From: Agromyces humi
Lineage (GTDB): Bacteria; Actinomycetota; Actinomycetes; Actinomycetales; Microbacteriaceae
Direction: 5' to 3'
Length of the DNA: 36,426 nt
Assembly: GCF_009720255.1 (NCBI RefSeq)
Contig: NZ_WJSP02000011.1
Location: 1-36,426, forward strand
The notes below the pieces were generated by a model, which did no database searches, had not been told where the DNA came from, and was given only the letters and a program-made list of their open reading frames with translations. Position 1 is the first letter of the stretch. Each line of letters begins with the position of its first letter. Shown here in pieces: positions 35,649-36,426 of this stretch. The position numbers were made by a program, and so were the translations under genes.

Positions 35649-35967
35649 GGTCGACCTCCTCTGGCACATGCGTTTCGGGGAGGGTGCAGCAGGGCGGGTT
35701 CTCGACGACGCCGAACCGGCATTCTCCGCACCATTCGCCCGCCTGGTAGGCGCGTCGTCGCTCGGCCTCGTCGGCTCCCGGGTAGCCGTACTTTCGTGCC
35801 GTCTCCAGCAGGGCGGCGTTCTGCTCGCGGAGTCTGGACGCCTTGCGGCGCTTGTCGTCGGCAAGGGATTCGAGCGCCTCTGCGATCTCATCCTCGCGAA
35901 CAGCGAGTGCCTCGTACGCGGCCACTCGTGCGTCGATCTTGGCTGGGTCGACCCTGAAGTCCGTCAT
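35641..35967 (-). CDS. Coiled-coil protein with Cys knuckles (108 aa)
   Basis: GAGGACGAACG precedes the ATG at 35967. Residues about 15-58 form a charged coiled coil (EALAVREDEIAEALESLADDKRRKASRLREQNAALLETA). C80-GE-C83, C93, C94 and H100 could bind metal. No family is recognised; it overlaps the neighbouring genes at both ends. Confidence 0.84.
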   Translation of the reverse strand: MTDFRVDPAKIDARVAAYEALAVREDEIAEALESLADDKRRKASRLREQNAALLETARKYGYPGADEAERRRAYQAGEWCGECRFGVVENPPCCTLPETHVPEEVDRG

Positions 35968-36239
35968 CGTTCGTCCTCTCGTCCTGAAACTCCCGTTGCA
36001 GACCCCGCCAACGTCGCCGCCACTCGCGCCTGCACTGCCGAAGTATCGGCGTCGAGCCGTGCGTAGGCGGCGTCGAGGTCGGCGGCGGCCTGGTCTAGCC
36101 CGGTGCGCGCCTCGTCGAGGGTCTCGCGCGCTTCCAGTAGGTCTTCCCGGACCGCGTCGAGTTCCGCCCGGCGTTCGTCGAGTTCGGCGTAGGCGGTGTC
36201 CGCTTCTTCGATCGAGAGCTCGAGTTCGAGGTCATGCAT
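35964..36239 (-). CDS. Acidic coiled-coil protein (91 aa)
   Basis: The ATG at 36239 overlaps the upstream stop by eight bases; GTG at 36248 in the same frame is an alternative. Nearly the whole chain is a heptad coiled coil (ELDERRAELDAVREDLLEARETLDEARTGLDQAAADLDAAYARLDA). It recalls the coiled coil of the first gene in the window. Function unknown. Confidence 0.82.
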   Translation of the reverse strand: MHDLELELSIEEADTAYAELDERRAELDAVREDLLEARETLDEARTGLDQAAADLDAAYARLDADTSAVQARVAATLAGSATGVSGREDER

Positions 36240-36426
36240 CCGGAGCACCTGCCTTCAGCGATTCGGCGTGCCGGACGCCGGCAGCGAATCCGATCTCGCG
36301 GCCGCGCTGGTAGATCTCTTCGGAGCTCAGGAACTTCCACCAGGGGCGACCCTTCGCCTGCTGCCGCTCGAGCGTCCACTCGCGGAACTCGGCCAGCGCC
36401 TCTGCTGAGATTGCAGCTTCGTCCTC
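36232..36426 (-). CDS. Unknown protein, 5' part outside window
   Basis: The frame is open from the right edge to the TGA at 36232-36234. The visible 64 residues are helical and aromatic (EFREWTLERQQAKGRPWWKFLSSEEIYQRGREIGFAAGVRHAESLKAG). The start lies beyond the window. No family is recognised. It is the first visible gene of the reverse operon. Confidence 0.8.
   Translation of the reverse strand, partial: EDEAAISAEALAEFREWTLERQQAKGRPWWKFLSSEEIYQRGREIGFAAGVRHAESLKAGAPDA

Noticed and set aside
1-36426. tRNA, rRNA, CRISPR, insertion sequence or integrase
   Set aside because: I looked for cloverleaf-like ends, regular repeats, transposase and recombinase motifs and saw none.

Overview
The window is G+C-rich (about two-thirds by eye), dense, and made almost entirely of small genes (32-449 codons) that use ATG, GTG and TTG starts, AGGAGG-type ribosome sites and four-base ATGA/GTGA overlaps. 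It suggests a large actinobacteriophage, phage-plasmid or plasmid of a high-GC Gram-positive host. The one host-like gene, an FtsW/RodA glycosyltransferase, looks most like those of Microbacteriaceae. I see no virion structural, replication, integrase, tRNA or CRISPR genes, so phage versus plasmid cannot be settled here. Only thymidine kinase (tdk) and FtsW can be named firmly; nearly all other products are unrecognised.

Layout: 1-1066 is a forward group beginning with a truncated coiled-coil gene. 1134-1889 is a reverse membrane-anchored Ala-rich protein. 2000-16423 is a long forward run containing tdk, two envelope proteins, a frameshifted CxxC gene (9263-9837) and a winged-helix-like gene with its own sigma-70-type promoter (10610-10638). 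16430-17056 is a reverse membrane protein. 17213-29296 is a second forward run, interrupted by reverse genes at 21273-21782 (lipoprotein), 23888-24121 (zinc ribbon) and 27061-27837 (four-helix membrane protein). After strong terminators at 29300-29434 the polarity flips: 29442-31234 (FtsW and a partner) and 31865-36426 run on the minus strand, with one divergent HTH gene at 31342-31857.

The main discovery is a repeated expression signal. The 9-mer CCGCGCATG, here called the CATG box, occurs 37 times (33 forward, 4 reverse), always ahead of and pointing towards a gene, where about one copy would be expected by chance. Counting the C of CATG as -12, the +1 base is a purine in 34 of 37 copies and -1 is a pyrimidine in 36 of 37, the usual start-site signature. 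In seven genes the A of the start ATG is exactly at +1, so these mRNAs should be leaderless; an eighth copy places a GTG there. Fourteen or so other transcripts would begin with a shared leader (GAGAAGAAGCAGC-like) followed by a small hairpin whose stem changes with compensation, then the ribosome site. Many boxes are fused to the terminator hairpin of the gene upstream, giving a repeated terminator-promoter-leader cassette. No -35 element is visible, which suggests a dedicated polymerase or sigma factor. The reverse-strand genes at 1134-1889, 16430-17056, 21273-21782, 23888-24121 and 27061-27837 lack the box, and four of these five encode envelope proteins, so they are probably a separate regulon.
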